Origin: Alphaproteobacteria bacterium
GTDB lineage: Bacteria > Pseudomonadota > Alphaproteobacteria > UBA2966
Length of the DNA stretch: 59,804 nucleotides
Reading direction: 5' to 3'
Assembly (NCBI GenBank): GCA_021296255.1
Contig: JAGWAU010000018.1
Span: forward strand, 1 to 59,804
The translations under genes and the position numbers were made by a program. The notes beneath the pieces are model-generated. The model saw only the letters and a list, made by a program, of their open reading frames with translations, was not told the origin of the DNA and ran no database searches. Shown here piece by piece: positions 35,212 through 43,799 of this stretch (positions are counted from its first letter, which is position 1; each line of letters opens with the position of its first letter).

Positions 35212-36714
35212 ATGCGCATCTCTTTTGCAAACATTTCGAGTTCACGCCGAGGCGCCCTCGTCGTAACGGCGACCGTTGATAGCGAGCTTTCGCGTACAGG
35301 AACGGCTGTCGACAAATCGATGGGCGGGGCAATCCAGAAAGCGATGGGATCGGGCAGGTTCTCCGGCAAGAAGGGGCAGGTCTTGGAATTCCCCGCGCCC
35401 GCCGGATTGAAAAGCAGTCGGGTGCTCGTCGTCGGTTTGGGCAAAGCGGCAGATGTCGCCGCCCTTACCATGGAGGCGGCGGGCGGCACCGTGGTGGGAC
35501 GTCTTGCGATCAGCGGAGAAACCGAAGTTGCCGCGGCCATCGATCCGATCAAGGGCTCGAAGATAAGCGCGGCCGAGGCCGCCGCGCGTTTTGCCTATGG
35601 CGCGAACCTGGGTAGTTACAGATTTGACCGGTATCGCACCAAGCTTGAGGACGACAAGAAGCCGAGCCTCGGATCCGTCGTGGTCATGTCTCGCGACGCT
35701 GCCGGCGCGAAGAAGGCCTATATGCCCTTGGATCGAATTGCGTCGGGCGTATACGTGACGCGCGATCTGGTGAGCGAGCCGGCGAACGTCAAGTATGCGG
35801 AGACCATCGCCGCCGACGCGCGCGGACTGCGGAAGCTTGGGGTGAAAGTGGAAGTGCTCGGTGAGCGCCGCATGCAACAGATGGGCATGGGGGCCCTCCT
35901 GGGTGTCAATCAAGGCAGCGAACGCGAAGCGAAGCTGCTGGTCATGCAATGGAACGGAGCGCCACAACGGGCCGGACAGCGCCCCGTTGCTTTCATCGGC
36001 AAAGGCGTGACCTTCGATACCGGGGGTATCTCCATCAAGCCGTCCGGGGGCATGGAGGACATGAAGTGGGACATGGCGGGTGCCGGCGCCGTGATTGGCG
36101 TGATGCATGCTCTCGCCGCGAGAAAGGCGCGGGCGAACGTCGTCGGCGTCTGCGGTTTGGTTGAGAACATGCCGTCGGGTACGGCACAGCGGCCGGGCGA
36201 CGTCGTGAAATCGATGTCGGGTCAAACCGTCGAGGTGATCAACACCGACGCCGAGGGGCGTCTGGTTCTGGCGGATGCGCTCTGGTACACCCAAAAGAGA
36301 TTCCGGCCGCAGGCGATGATCGATCTTGCGACTCTGACCGGGGCCATTATCGTTTCGTTGGGGCACGTTCACGCCGGGCTGTTCTCCGATAACGACGAAT
36401 TGGCAAACACGCTGACCGAGGCTGGCAAGGCGGAAGGCGAGACGGTGTGGCGCCTTCCCATCGGCGACCAGTATGACAAGGACATCAACTCGGATATCGC
36501 CGACATGAAGAACGTCGGTGCGGGACGGGCCGCCGGCAGCATTACCGCGGCACAGTTTCTCAAGCGGTTCGCCAACAATGTCCCCTGGGCCCATCTGGAC
36601 ATTGCCGGAATGGCGTGGTCCAACAAGGCAAGGCCGACCGTGCCGAAAGGCGGCACGGGTTTCGGCGTTCGTCTGCTCGACCGGTGGGTCGCCGACAACC
36701 ACGAGGTTGCGTGA
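35212..36714 (+). CDS. pepA: Leucyl aminopeptidase (cytosol aminopeptidase, M17)
   Basis: A 500-residue M17 metallopeptidase from ATG 35212 (MRISFANISSS). The N-terminal macro-like domain (about 1-165) is followed by the catalytic domain, with the blocks VAFIGKGVTFDTGGISIKPS (shown as GKGVTFDTGG), MKWDMAGAGAVIG, NTDAEGRLVLADAL and CGLVENMPSG. Two-metal ligands in the Lys/Asp/Asp/Asp/Glu set and the catalytic Lys/Arg of the GRLVLAD segment are present. The enzyme cleaves N-terminal residues in the cytoplasm as a hexamer and in some bacteria also binds DNA. Divergent from lptF; holC follows 22 bases downstream, a conserved pepA-holC pair. Confidence 0.95.
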   Translation: MRISFANISSSRRGALVVTATVDSELSRTGTAVDKSMGGAIQKAMGSGRFSGKKGQVLEFPAPAGLKSSRVLVVGLGKAADVAALTMEAAGGTVVGRLAISGETEVAAAIDPIKGSKISAAEAAARFAYGANLGSYRFDRYRTKLEDDKKPSLGSVVVMSRDAAGAKKAYMPLDRIASGVYVTRDLVSEPANVKYAETIAADARGLRKLGVKVEVLGERRMQQMGMGALLGVNQGSEREAKLLVMQWNGAPQRAGQRPVAFIGKGVTFDTGGISIKPSGGMEDMKWDMAGAGAVIGVMHALAARKARANVVGVCGLVENMPSGTAQRPGDVVKSMSGQTVEVINTDAEGRLVLADALWYTQKRFRPQAMIDLATLTGAIIVSLGHVHAGLFSDNDELANTLTEAGKAEGETVWRLPIGDQYDKDINSDIADMKNVGAGRAAGSITAAQFLKRFANNVPWAHLDIAGMAWSNKARPTVPKGGTGFGVRLLDRWVADNHEVA

Positions 36715-36736
36715 CGGGCGTAATTACGCGGCTTGC

Positions 36737-37186
36737 ATGACGGCGATCAGCTTCTACCATCTCGAGCGAACGTCGCTGGACCGGGCGCTGCCAAGGCTCC
36801 TTGAGAAGGTATTGGAGCGCGGACATCGGGCCGTGGTGATCGCCGGCTCCGAAGAGCGGGTGGAAGCACTCAATACGGCGCTTTGGACTTATGAGCAGCA
36901 GTCGTTCCTGCCCCACGGCTCGGCTGCGGATGGGCATGCTGATCGCCAGCCCGTTTACCTAACCGCCGAAGACGAGAATCCCAACGGATCGGACGTGCTG
37001 GTGCTCGTGGACGGCGTCGCCTCGGCGAACCTGGAGACGTTCGCCAGGGTTCTCGACATGTTCGACGGCCATGATTCCGAAGCGGTGGAAGCCGCGCGGG
37101 CCCGCTGGCGCGATCTCAAGGATGCTGGCCACGAGTTGACATATTGGCAGCAAACGGCGCAGGGCGGCTGGGAACAGAAAGGGTGA
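36737..37186 (+). CDS. holC: DNA polymerase III subunit chi
   Basis: A 149-residue chi subunit from ATG 36737. The chi signature is seen: FYHLERTSLDRALPRLLEKVLERGHRAVV (shown as FYHLERTSLDRALPRL), ALWTYEQQSFLPHGSA with the Phe-Leu-Pro-His block, QPVYLT and a C-terminal RARWRDLKDAGHELTYWQQ. Chi links the clamp loader to SSB at the replication fork. Partner psi is not in the window. It is translationally close to pepA, 22 bases apart. Confidence 0.92.
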   Translation: MTAISFYHLERTSLDRALPRLLEKVLERGHRAVVIAGSEERVEALNTALWTYEQQSFLPHGSAADGHADRQPVYLTAEDENPNGSDVLVLVDGVASANLETFARVLDMFDGHDSEAVEAARARWRDLKDAGHELTYWQQTAQGGWEQKG

Positions 37187-37282
37187 CGAGCAAGTCTGCC
37201 GGCGGGTGTTCACCCTCTGGTGTTCGTTCTGCAGCATCGATCGTCGAATGGGCCGGTCTGACGGGGGGACCGGCGAATGTGG

Positions 37283-37311
37283 TTGCGGCTCTGCCGCGCT
37301 CTAGCTATAAG
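37283..37311 (+). promoter_or_regulatory. Sigma-70-like promoter for ndk
   Basis: -35 TTGCGG (37283-37288), a spacer of 17 bases, and -10 TATAAG (37306-37311). The expected start of transcription is about 7 bases downstream, giving a leader of about 30 bases before ATG 37347. Hexamer matches are 4/6 and 5/6. Confidence 0.5.
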
Positions 37312-37346
37312 GCGCGCCATTCCCGGTTTCGAGAGGACGAGCGTTC

Positions 37347-37769
37347 ATGGCGCTGGAGCGAACACTGTCCATCATCACGCCCGACGCGACCCGGCGGAAC
37401 CTGACGGGTCGCATCAACGCCAAGTTTGAGGAGGCCGGACTACGCATCGTCGCGCAGAAGCGGGTCCGGCTCACGCGCGAGCGCGCCGAGGGTTTTTACG
37501 CCGTTCACCGGGAACGTCCCTTCTTCGACTCGCTGTGTACATTCATGACGTCGGGACCGGTCGTGGTCCAGGTATTGGAAGGCGACGATGCAATCCGGCG
37601 CAACCGGGACATCATGGGCGCAACAAACCCCGAAGAGGCGGTACCCGGCACGATCCGAGCGGAATTCGCCGAGTCGATTGAAGCCAACAGCGTGCATGGT
37701 TCCGACTCGCCCGACACGGCGATGGACGAGGTCGCCTATTTCTTCAGTGAAGAGGAAATCGTCGGTTAG
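37347..37769 (+). CDS. ndk: Nucleoside diphosphate kinase
   Basis: A 140-residue enzyme that transfers the gamma-phosphate between NTPs and NDPs through a phospho-His. ATG 37347 ([17 protein letters not shown]). The phosphohistidine lies in NSVHGSDS, and the P-loop-like nucleotide site is seen in [11 protein letters not shown]. The C-terminal [10 protein letters not shown] is typical. A usual family length. A promoter-like pair stands just upstream, and the stop overlaps the convergent purN gene by four bases. Confidence 0.96.
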   Translation: MALERTLSIITPDATRRNLTGRINAKFEEAGLRIVAQKRVRLTRERAEGFYAVHRERPFFDSLCTFMTSGPVVVQVLEGDDAIRRNRDIMGATNPEEAVPGTIRAEFAESIEANSVHGSDSPDTAMDEVAYFFSEEEIVG

Positions 37770-38419
37770 CTTGCGATCGAAGGATTGGTCAACACGTCGG
37801 TGGTGCCGTCCGCTTCTTCGATCTGGACAATCTCGTCGACGACGCGAACTCGGCCCTCCGCGATCCATCGAACCGCCTGGGGTAAGCACTTGTGCTCGCT
37901 CTCGAGGACGCGCGCGGCGAGGTCCTCGGGCGTATCGGTCGGAAGTACCGGCACAACGGACTGGATGATGATGGGTCCTGCGTCCAAGGCGGCGCGAATA
38001 AAATGGACGGTACATCCGCTGAACCTGACCCCTGACCGGATCGCCCGCTCGTGGGTTTTCAAACCCGTGAACGCGGGCAAAAGGGAAGGATGGATGTTGA
38101 TGGCGCGATTATGCCAGGTATCAACGAACGTCCCGGTCAGAATTCGCATGAAGCCGGCATTGCACACCAGTTCGACACCGGCGCGTTGGAGGGAACTCGT
38201 GAGAGCTGCCTCGAACGCGGATCGGTCCATGAACGCACGATGCTCGATGATCTTTGTCGGGATTCGCGCATCTTGTGCACGCTCCAGACCCTTGGCGTCG
38301 GGCTCGTTGGAAATCACCATCGCGATCTCTGCGGGGTACGTCGGTTCCGCGCAGGCGTCGATCAGTGCCTGGAGGTTGGTACCGCGCCCCGAAATCAGTA
38401 CGCCGATTCGTAGGGTCAA
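37766..38419 (-). CDS. purN: Phosphoribosylglycinamide formyltransferase
   Basis: A 217-residue GAR transformylase of purine synthesis. It transfers formyl from 10-formyl-THF to GAR. N-terminal [15 protein letters not shown] is the phosphate-binding loop. The catalytic set is Asn in NIHPSLLP, His in the same block, and Asp in DAGPIIIQ, with GCTVHFI between. The C-terminus is about 20 residues longer than the usual family. It overlaps purM by four bases, forming the conserved purM-purN operon on the minus strand, and faces ndk convergently. Confidence 0.95.
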   Translation of the reverse strand: MTLRIGVLISGRGTNLQALIDACAEPTYPAEIAMVISNEPDAKGLERAQDARIPTKIIEHRAFMDRSAFEAALTSSLQRAGVELVCNAGFMRILTGTFVDTWHNRAINIHPSLLPAFTGLKTHERAIRSGVRFSGCTVHFIRAALDAGPIIIQSVVPVLPTDTPEDLAARVLESEHKCLPQAVRWIAEGRVRVVDEIVQIEEADGTTDVLTNPSIAS

Positions 38420-39543
38420 AGCTTGATGTCTCCGTCGACCGCAACGCTCGGGCCTTCTTCCGCCTTGTCCACGATTGAGCCAATTCGAAAGACCGTTTCG
38501 CCCTGATCTTCAAAGAAGTGGATGGCTTCTCTCTCTTGCCGAGCGGCAACGACAACGGTCATCCCCACGCCCATGTTGAATGTCTGCAGGGCGTCGGACA
38601 GCGGAACGTTCCCTTCGTTCACCAGCCATCCGAACACTGAGGGCACGGGCCAAGATGTAGCATCGATTTCGGCGCGAACGCCTTCAGGCAACACGCGGGC
38701 GAGATTGTCGGCTAGTCCGCCTCCCGTGATGTGCGCCAGGGCATGGACGAGATTTAACCGAACCGCGGCAAGGCAGGACCTGACATATAGTCGCGTGGGT
38801 TCGAGGAGTGCATGCCCAAGGGACTGTCCGGGATCGAAGGGCGCCGGATCCGCGTAGCTCAGCGACACTTGGGCAACGATCGACCTTACGAGGGAGAATC
38901 CATTCGAATGAAGCCCGTTCGAGGCGAGTCCAAGGACGACATCGCCGGGCCGTACACGTTGGCCGGTGATTTGCGCACCGCGCTCCACCGCGCCCACCGC
39001 AAATCCCGCCAAGTCATACTCGGACTTCGTGTAGAGGCCGGGCAGTTCGGCTGTTTCCCCTCCGATGAGCGCGCAACCGGCCTCGACGCAGGCGTCTACG
39101 ATGCCATTGACGACCGCTTCCCCTGCGACCGGATCAAGTTTTCCCGTTGCCAAGTAGTCCAGAAAGAAGAGCGGTTCGGCACCTTGAACGACAAGGTCGT
39201 TCACGCACATGGCGACCAGATCTATCCCGACCGTGTGATGTTGATTGACGTCGCGCGCTATCAGCAGTTTCGTGCCGACACCGTCCGTAGCGGCAACAAG
39301 GATCGGATCTTCGTAGCCGGCGTCCTTGAGGTCGAAGAACGCGCCGAATCCGCCGATCTCAACGTCGCCGCCGGGTCTTCGTGTGGCTGCGGCGAGGGGT
39401 GCGATCCTGCGAATAAACTGGTTGCCGGCATCGATATCGACGCCGGCCTCGCGATAGGTACTCTTGGAAAGGGTCGGGTTCCGGGGGGCCTTGTTGATGG
39501 TGATTCCGATCCCAAGTATGCTGCTACGGCGTCCGCCGAACAT
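38416..39543 (-). CDS. purM: Phosphoribosylformylglycinamidine cyclo-ligase (AIR synthetase)
   Basis: A 375-residue ATP-dependent AIR synthetase. Blocks include YREAGVDIDAGN (the usual family opening), GFGAFFDL, ATDGVGTKLLIA, GIDLVAMCVNDL, ALIGGETAELPG, HITGGGLADNLAR and MGVGMTVVV. The best ATG is 39543 (MFGGRRSSILG), giving about 27 residues before the usual N-terminus at TYREAGVDI. A longer frame to 39723 runs into the divergent gene. ATG 39543 lies only 22 bases from the divergent gene's start at 39566, which is tight, so the true start may be a rarer codon further inside. purN overlaps its 3' end. Confidence 0.92.
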   Translation of the reverse strand: MFGGRRSSILGIGITINKAPRNPTLSKSTYREAGVDIDAGNQFIRRIAPLAAATRRPGGDVEIGGFGAFFDLKDAGYEDPILVAATDGVGTKLLIARDVNQHHTVGIDLVAMCVNDLVVQGAEPLFFLDYLATGKLDPVAGEAVVNGIVDACVEAGCALIGGETAELPGLYTKSEYDLAGFAVGAVERGAQITGQRVRPGDVVLGLASNGLHSNGFSLVRSIVAQVSLSYADPAPFDPGQSLGHALLEPTRLYVRSCLAAVRLNLVHALAHITGGGLADNLARVLPEGVRAEIDATSWPVPSVFGWLVNEGNVPLSDALQTFNMGVGMTVVVAARQEREAIHFFEDQGETVFRIGSIVDKAEEGPSVAVDGDIKL

Positions 39544-39565
39544 ACTCAATCTAGGCTCGTTTGCA

Positions 39566-40723
39566 ATGATCCTCGCCGTGGGCAACGGGGCATTTCGAAT
39601 TGCCCTTGTCTGTATGTTCCCGTATGCGGCCGTTTTCGCCGGAGATTCGGTGGCCGGCGCACAGTCCTCGGACTCCTTTTCCGTTTCGGATGTCGGTGTC
39701 GATGCGGTCGCGGAGACGGCCACCGAAGCTCGCGAGATCGCTGTTGCATCAGGGCAACGAGAGGCTTTGGATCGTTTGATTCGCCGTCTTACCTTGCGCG
39801 AGAACCGTCTGCAGATACCCGAGCTTGCGGATGCCGCAATTGCCCCACTGGTTCGAGGAATCGAGATCGAAGAGGAAAAAACCTCTTCGAAGCGTTACTT
39901 GGCTAGCCTGACGGTCAGCTTCAAGAAGAATGAGGTCAGGACGTTGCTTCGGGGAAACGGCATTCCTTTCAGTGAAACGCCCAGCAAACCGCTGCTTGTG
40001 CTGCCGGTTTATGAGGCGGCCGGCGCTCGCAACCTGTGGGACGATTCGAATCCCTGGTGGGTAGCTTGGCAGGCGCGGTCGGAACGGGATTCATTGGTGC
40101 CGCTCGTCATTCCGGTCGGCGATCTGACCGATATCGCGACCATCGGCGCGCAGCAAGCTCTCTCCGGCGACGACCAGCCGCTGGCGGTGATCGCCAGGAG
40201 ATATGGGGCCGCGGACGTGCTGGTTGCCCATGCCATCCTGCGCCACGATCTCGCCGCCGGAATTCCGCGCCTTTCCGTCACGTTGCATCGACACGGATCG
40301 GAGAGCAATTCAATCGTCGTCGAGAGCTTTAGCGGCGTGTCCCGGACGATGGTTGACGGGCTCCTGGAACGGGCTGCCGAGGAGGTCGCGTCGCAAATCG
40401 AGGAGAATTGGAAACGCCTGACGCTGTTGCGCTTCGAGGACGAGGGAATGCTCAGTGCACGAGTGCCGCTCTCGGGCCTCGTTGACTGGGTAGAGGTTCG
40501 ATCTCGTCTGTCCCGGGCACCCGAGGTCAGCAGAGTGGAGATACTCCAGGTAAATCGAGAGGCGGCGCAGGTCGCGCTGCACTATTTCGGATCGCCACAG
40601 CAGTTGGCCGTAACCCTCGCACAACGCGATCTCGACTTGGTTGGGGAAGAAGGATCCTGGTCCGTGCGCTTGCGCGAGAAGCGAGGCGCCTCGGCCGGCG
40701 GAAATCGGGCCGCAGACGAGTGA
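39566..40723 (+). CDS. DUF2066 domain-containing exported protein
   Basis: A 385-residue protein from ATG 39566. A signal peptide (about 1-30; FRIALVCMFPYAAVFAGDSVAGA with cleavage near GAQ) is followed by the DUF2066 domain (about 40-330), with VSDVGVDAVAETATEAREIA and the RLIRRLTLR block. Function is not established; in alphaproteobacteria it is found beside a CDP-alcohol phosphatidyltransferase and an AI-2E permease, the order seen here. The GTG of the next gene overlaps its stop. ATG 39464 is an alternative that would overlap purM. Confidence 0.85.
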   Translation: MILAVGNGAFRIALVCMFPYAAVFAGDSVAGAQSSDSFSVSDVGVDAVAETATEAREIAVASGQREALDRLIRRLTLRENRLQIPELADAAIAPLVRGIEIEEEKTSSKRYLASLTVSFKKNEVRTLLRGNGIPFSETPSKPLLVLPVYEAAGARNLWDDSNPWWVAWQARSERDSLVPLVIPVGDLTDIATIGAQQALSGDDQPLAVIARRYGAADVLVAHAILRHDLAAGIPRLSVTLHRHGSESNSIVVESFSGVSRTMVDGLLERAAEEVASQIEENWKRLTLLRFEDEGMLSARVPLSGLVDWVEVRSRLSRAPEVSRVEILQVNREAAQVALHYFGSPQQLAVTLAQRDLDLVGEEGSWSVRLREKRGASAGGNRAADE

Positions 40724-41262
40724 ACCTTCCCAACGCTCTGTCCCTGGGACGTCTCCTCGCCGTTCCCATCGTTGTCTGGCTTCTCTTGCAGGAAGCGTAC
40801 GTCGGCGCGTTTCTGATATTCGTGCTTGCCGGGGTGTCCGATGCGATTGACGGGTACCTCGCCAAGCAATTCGGGATGGATACCGAAATCGGCAGGTTTC
40901 TGGATCCGATCGCCGACAAGACACTCCTCGTATCGGTATACATCACGCTCGGACACCAAGAGATTTTGCCGGTCTGGCTGGTGATTCTCGTGGTGTCTCG
41001 CGATCTCCTGATCGTCGGCGGGGCATTGCTCGCATACACCATGTCCCAACCCATGCGGCCGACGCCGTTGTTCATCAGCAAGATAAATACGGTTCTGCAG
41101 ATTTCTCTGGCGGCGACGGCACTGGGGGATATTGCCTTTCAAGTGGGATTGACGGGACTCGTCACGCTGCTGGTGTTCGCTGTTGCGGCGAGTACTACGC
41201 TGTCGGGCGCTCGGTACCTGGGCAACTGGATACGAGACAGCAGCATGGAACAACCCCGATGA
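40720..41262 (+). CDS. CDP-alcohol phosphatidyltransferase family protein
   Basis: A 180-residue membrane enzyme starting at GTG 40720. The catalytic motif DG-x2-A-(R/K)-x8-G-x3-D-x3-D is read in VSDAIDGYLAKQFGMDTEIG...FLDPIADK with Lys instead of the usual Arg after Ala. Six hydrophobic helices follow. The enzyme transfers a phosphatidyl group from CDP-diacylglycerol to an alcohol, such as glycerol-3-phosphate or another headgroup. The GTGA overlap with the DUF2066 stop implies coupling. It sits before the AI-2E permease and hdaA genes. The exact headgroup is unclear; phosphatidylglycerophosphate synthase and cardiolipin synthase-like options both fit. Confidence 0.85.
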   Translation: MNLPNALSLGRLLAVPIVVWLLLQEAYVGAFLIFVLAGVSDAIDGYLAKQFGMDTEIGRFLDPIADKTLLVSVYITLGHQEILPVWLVILVVSRDLLIVGGALLAYTMSQPMRPTPLFISKINTVLQISLAATALGDIAFQVGLTGLVTLLVFAVAASTTLSGARYLGNWIRDSSMEQPR

Positions 41263-42332
41263 CCCGGCGTGATCGGGTTCTCCTCTGGGTTTTGGGAATC
41301 GTCGTGTCGGTACTCGTGCTGTTTTTTCTGCGGACCATTCTGTTGCCGTTTGTCGTCGGATTCGCGGTTGCCTATCTGCTCGATCCAGCCGCGGACCGCT
41401 TGGAAGCGGCCGGTCTCTCGCGGACACTCGCGACCACGACGATCACCGCTGGCTTTTTTGCGCTCGTCGTTTTATCGATTCTCATTCTTTTCCCGCTGCT
41501 CGAAACCCAGACCACAGGCTTCTTGACGCGGGTTCCCGAATATGCGGAGCGGATTCGCGGGGCCGCCCTTCTTATCGTGGAGGGTCGGATTCCCGGGTTC
41601 GACGCCGAGGACCTCGAAGGGATGCGTAGCGTGGCGGCAGGGTTCGCAGCGCAGTCGGTCGCTTGGCTCGCGGACGCGTTGACGAGTATCTGGCGAGGAG
41701 GGGTCGCTCTATTCAACTTCCTCTCATTGACGTTCGTCACGCCGGTTGTGGCCTTTTATTTGATCCGTGATTGGGATCGCATCGTAGCCAAGGTTGACGC
41801 TCTCCTGCCGAGGCGTAACGCGGAAGCGATCCGTGAGCAGATGCGCCTCGTTGACGAGGCGCTTTCGGGCTTCATTCGCGGTCAGGGCTCGGTTGCCCTC
41901 ATCCTGGGCGTGATCTTCGCCGTCGGATGGTCGCTGGCCGGACTGGAGTTCGGCTTGCTCATCGGCCTTGGTGCCGGGTTGCTCGCGTTCATTCCGTACG
42001 TCGGTGCCATAATCGGTTTCGGAACCGCATTCATCGTGGCCCTGGTGCAGTTCGGATTCGATCCGTTGTCCCTCGGCCTCGTCGTACTGGTGTTCGTGAT
42101 CGGACAGACTTTGGACGGGCTGTACTTGACGCCCAATCTTGTCGGCGGACGGGTCGGGCTTCATCCGGTTTGGGTGATGTTCGCGCTCATGGCGGGTGGC
42201 GCCCTGTTCGGATTCGTCGGCATCTTTCTGGCTGTGCCCGCGGCTGCGGTAATTGCGGTCCTCGTCCGCTTCTCGATCGAGCGTTATCGCCGGAGCGCCT
42301 ATTTCCTCGAAGAGGGACGGGGCGAATCGTGA
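41259..42332 (+). CDS. AI-2E family transporter (PerM/UPF0118 permease)
   Basis: A 357-residue polytopic membrane protein of about eight transmembrane helices, ATG 41259 (MTRRDRVLLWVLGIVVSVLVLF). The signature region FLSLTFVTPVVAFYLIRDWDRI (in short blocks SLTFVTPVVAFYLIRDWDR) and the C-terminal IGLGAGLLAFIPYVGAIIGF and LDGLYLTPNLVGGRVGLHPVWV are typical. Despite the name, only a few members export autoinducer-2; others are antiporter-like. The stop overlaps the hdaA GTG start. Confidence 0.9.
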   Translation: MTRRDRVLLWVLGIVVSVLVLFFLRTILLPFVVGFAVAYLLDPAADRLEAAGLSRTLATTTITAGFFALVVLSILILFPLLETQTTGFLTRVPEYAERIRGAALLIVEGRIPGFDAEDLEGMRSVAAGFAAQSVAWLADALTSIWRGGVALFNFLSLTFVTPVVAFYLIRDWDRIVAKVDALLPRRNAEAIREQMRLVDEALSGFIRGQGSVALILGVIFAVGWSLAGLEFGLLIGLGAGLLAFIPYVGAIIGFGTAFIVALVQFGFDPLSLGLVVLVFVIGQTLDGLYLTPNLVGGRVGLHPVWVMFALMAGGALFGFVGIFLAVPAAAVIAVLVRFSIERYRRSAYFLEEGRGES

Positions 42333-43009
42333 ATCACGCTCAGAGCCAGCTCGCCTTGGATTTCGGCCTGCGACAGGCCCTCGGCCGGGATGATTTCCTC
42401 GTCACCCCGTGCAATGGGGAAGTTGTGGCGTGGCTCGACCGCTGGCCCCACTGGCCTGGCCGCGGGCTCATCGTTCACGGTCCCGCCGGGTGCGGAAAGA
42501 CGCACCTGGCGCACGTCTTTCAAGCACGTTCCGGTGCTCAAATCGTGCATGCATCCGATGTTACGGGGTCGGGCACACGTACGCGGTTCGCCGATCTGGT
42601 CGTCGAGGACGTCGATTCGGGCGTCGACTCGCGGGCCCTTCTTCATATCTACAATACGGCGGTCGAGCGGGGCGGCAGTCTGTTGATGACCAGCCGGAAT
42701 CCACCCCGATCCTGGGAGGTGGGTCTACCCGATCTTCGTTCCCGAATTAATGCGGTGGGATCGGTCGCGGTCGGGCTGCCGGACGACGCGCTGCTTGCGG
42801 CGGTATTGGTCAAACTGCTTTCGGATCGGCAACTCCGGGTCAGGCACGAGGTCGTGACTTATTTGGTGCGACACATGGAGCGCTCGTTCCGCGCGGCGCG
42901 CGACATCGTCACGGCGCTCGATGAAGGTTCGCTTGCGGATCGACGGGAAATAACGATTCCGCTCGCGCGGCGGATATTGGCTCATCATCAAGACATGGAA
43001 GGGGGCTAG
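42329..43009 (+). CDS. hdaA: DnaA regulatory inactivator-like protein HdaA
   Basis: A 226-residue DnaA-paralogue from GTG 42329, overlapping the AI-2E stop; the frame open further upstream is inside that gene. The N-terminus carries the clamp-binding motif QLALDFGL. Walker A HGPAGCGKTH and Walker B DLVVEDVDSG and a sensor region LMTSRNPP follow. With the sliding clamp it stimulates ATP hydrolysis by DnaA after initiation. The gene order AI-2E permease-hdaA is conserved in alphaproteobacteria. The SDR gene downstream starts 2 bases after its stop. Confidence 0.92.
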   Translation: MNHAQSQLALDFGLRQALGRDDFLVTPCNGEVVAWLDRWPHWPGRGLIVHGPAGCGKTHLAHVFQARSGAQIVHASDVTGSGTRTRFADLVVEDVDSGVDSRALLHIYNTAVERGGSLLMTSRNPPRSWEVGLPDLRSRINAVGSVAVGLPDDALLAAVLVKLLSDRQLRVRHEVVTYLVRHMERSFRAARDIVTALDEGSLADRREITIPLARRILAHHQDMEGG

Positions 43010-43011
43010 GC

Positions 43012-43791
43012 ATGGACCTAGGTATTTCGGGAAAGAAGGCCATTGTTTGCGCTTCGAGCCGGGGACTCGGCAGGGCTTGCGCGTTTTCCCTGGCCCGCGA
43101 GGGCGTGGACGTGACCATAACCGGACGTACGTCGGACGCTCTCGAGGCTACGGCTGAAGAAATCCGCAAGGCGACGGGTGTCACCGTTACCGCCGTGGTC
43201 GGCGACATTTCTACTGTAGAGGGGCGTGATGGTGCGCTCACGGCTTGCCCGGACCCCGATATTCTCGTCAACAATGCCGGGGGGCCGCCGCCCGGGAACT
43301 TCCGCGATTTCAGGCGCGAAGATTGGATCAAGGCGCTGGATGCGAACATGCTGACCGCGATCGAGCTGATCAAGGCGACGGTCGACGGCATGATCGAGCG
43401 GCGGTGGGGCCGCATCGTCAACATCACGTCCGGTTCCGTGAAAGCGCCTATCGACATTCTGGTGCTGTCGAATGGCGCGAGAACGGGCCTCACGGGTGCG
43501 GCCGGCACTATTGCTCGTGAAGTCGCCAAACACAATGTGACGATCAATAATCTGCTTCCCGGAGAGATCTTGACCGATCGTCTTCGCACCACGACCGAGG
43601 CCGTCGCCAAGCGAGAGGGGGTGACTCCGGAGGAGGCCGCGGACCGTCGAATTGCGCGAATTCCGGTTGGCCGATTCGGCAAGCCTGAGGAATTCGGAGA
43701 AGCCTGCGCGTTCCTGTGCAGCGATCAAGCAGGCTACATCACCGCCCAGAGCATTCTGCTGGATGGCGGGCTGAACCCCGCGCTGTTCTGA
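43012..43791 (+). CDS. SDR family oxidoreductase lacking the Tyr-Lys catalytic pair
   Basis: A 259-residue SDR: MDLGISGKKAIVCASSRGLG with a CASSRGLG cofactor loop (usually TGxxxGxG), NNAGGPPPG, NITSGSVKAP and a C-terminal ITAQSILLDGGLNPALF. In the active-site window the expected YSASK-type segment reads VLSNGARTG: aligned on Ser of NITS, Tyr becomes Ser and Lys becomes Arg. A subgroup of FabG-like SDRs with LSNGAR at this place exists, so this may be a family-wide trait. It may bind NAD(P) with altered chemistry. It ends 8 bases before the convergent GcvT-GcvH fusion. Confidence 0.85.
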   Translation: MDLGISGKKAIVCASSRGLGRACAFSLAREGVDVTITGRTSDALEATAEEIRKATGVTVTAVVGDISTVEGRDGALTACPDPDILVNNAGGPPPGNFRDFRREDWIKALDANMLTAIELIKATVDGMIERRWGRIVNITSGSVKAPIDILVLSNGARTGLTGAAGTIAREVAKHNVTINNLLPGEILTDRLRTTTEAVAKREGVTPEEAADRRIARIPVGRFGKPEEFGEACAFLCSDQAGYITAQSILLDGGLNPALF

Positions 43792-43799
43792 CGGCAATA

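Noticed and set aside
37187-37346. tRNA gene between holC and ndk
   Set aside because: No cloverleaf or TTC-box pairing could be drawn; the region instead fits a promoter.
39544-39723. Longer purM start at 39723
   Set aside because: It would overlap the divergent DUF2066 gene's signal peptide and adds low-complexity Ser/Thr/Glu sequence absent from PurM.
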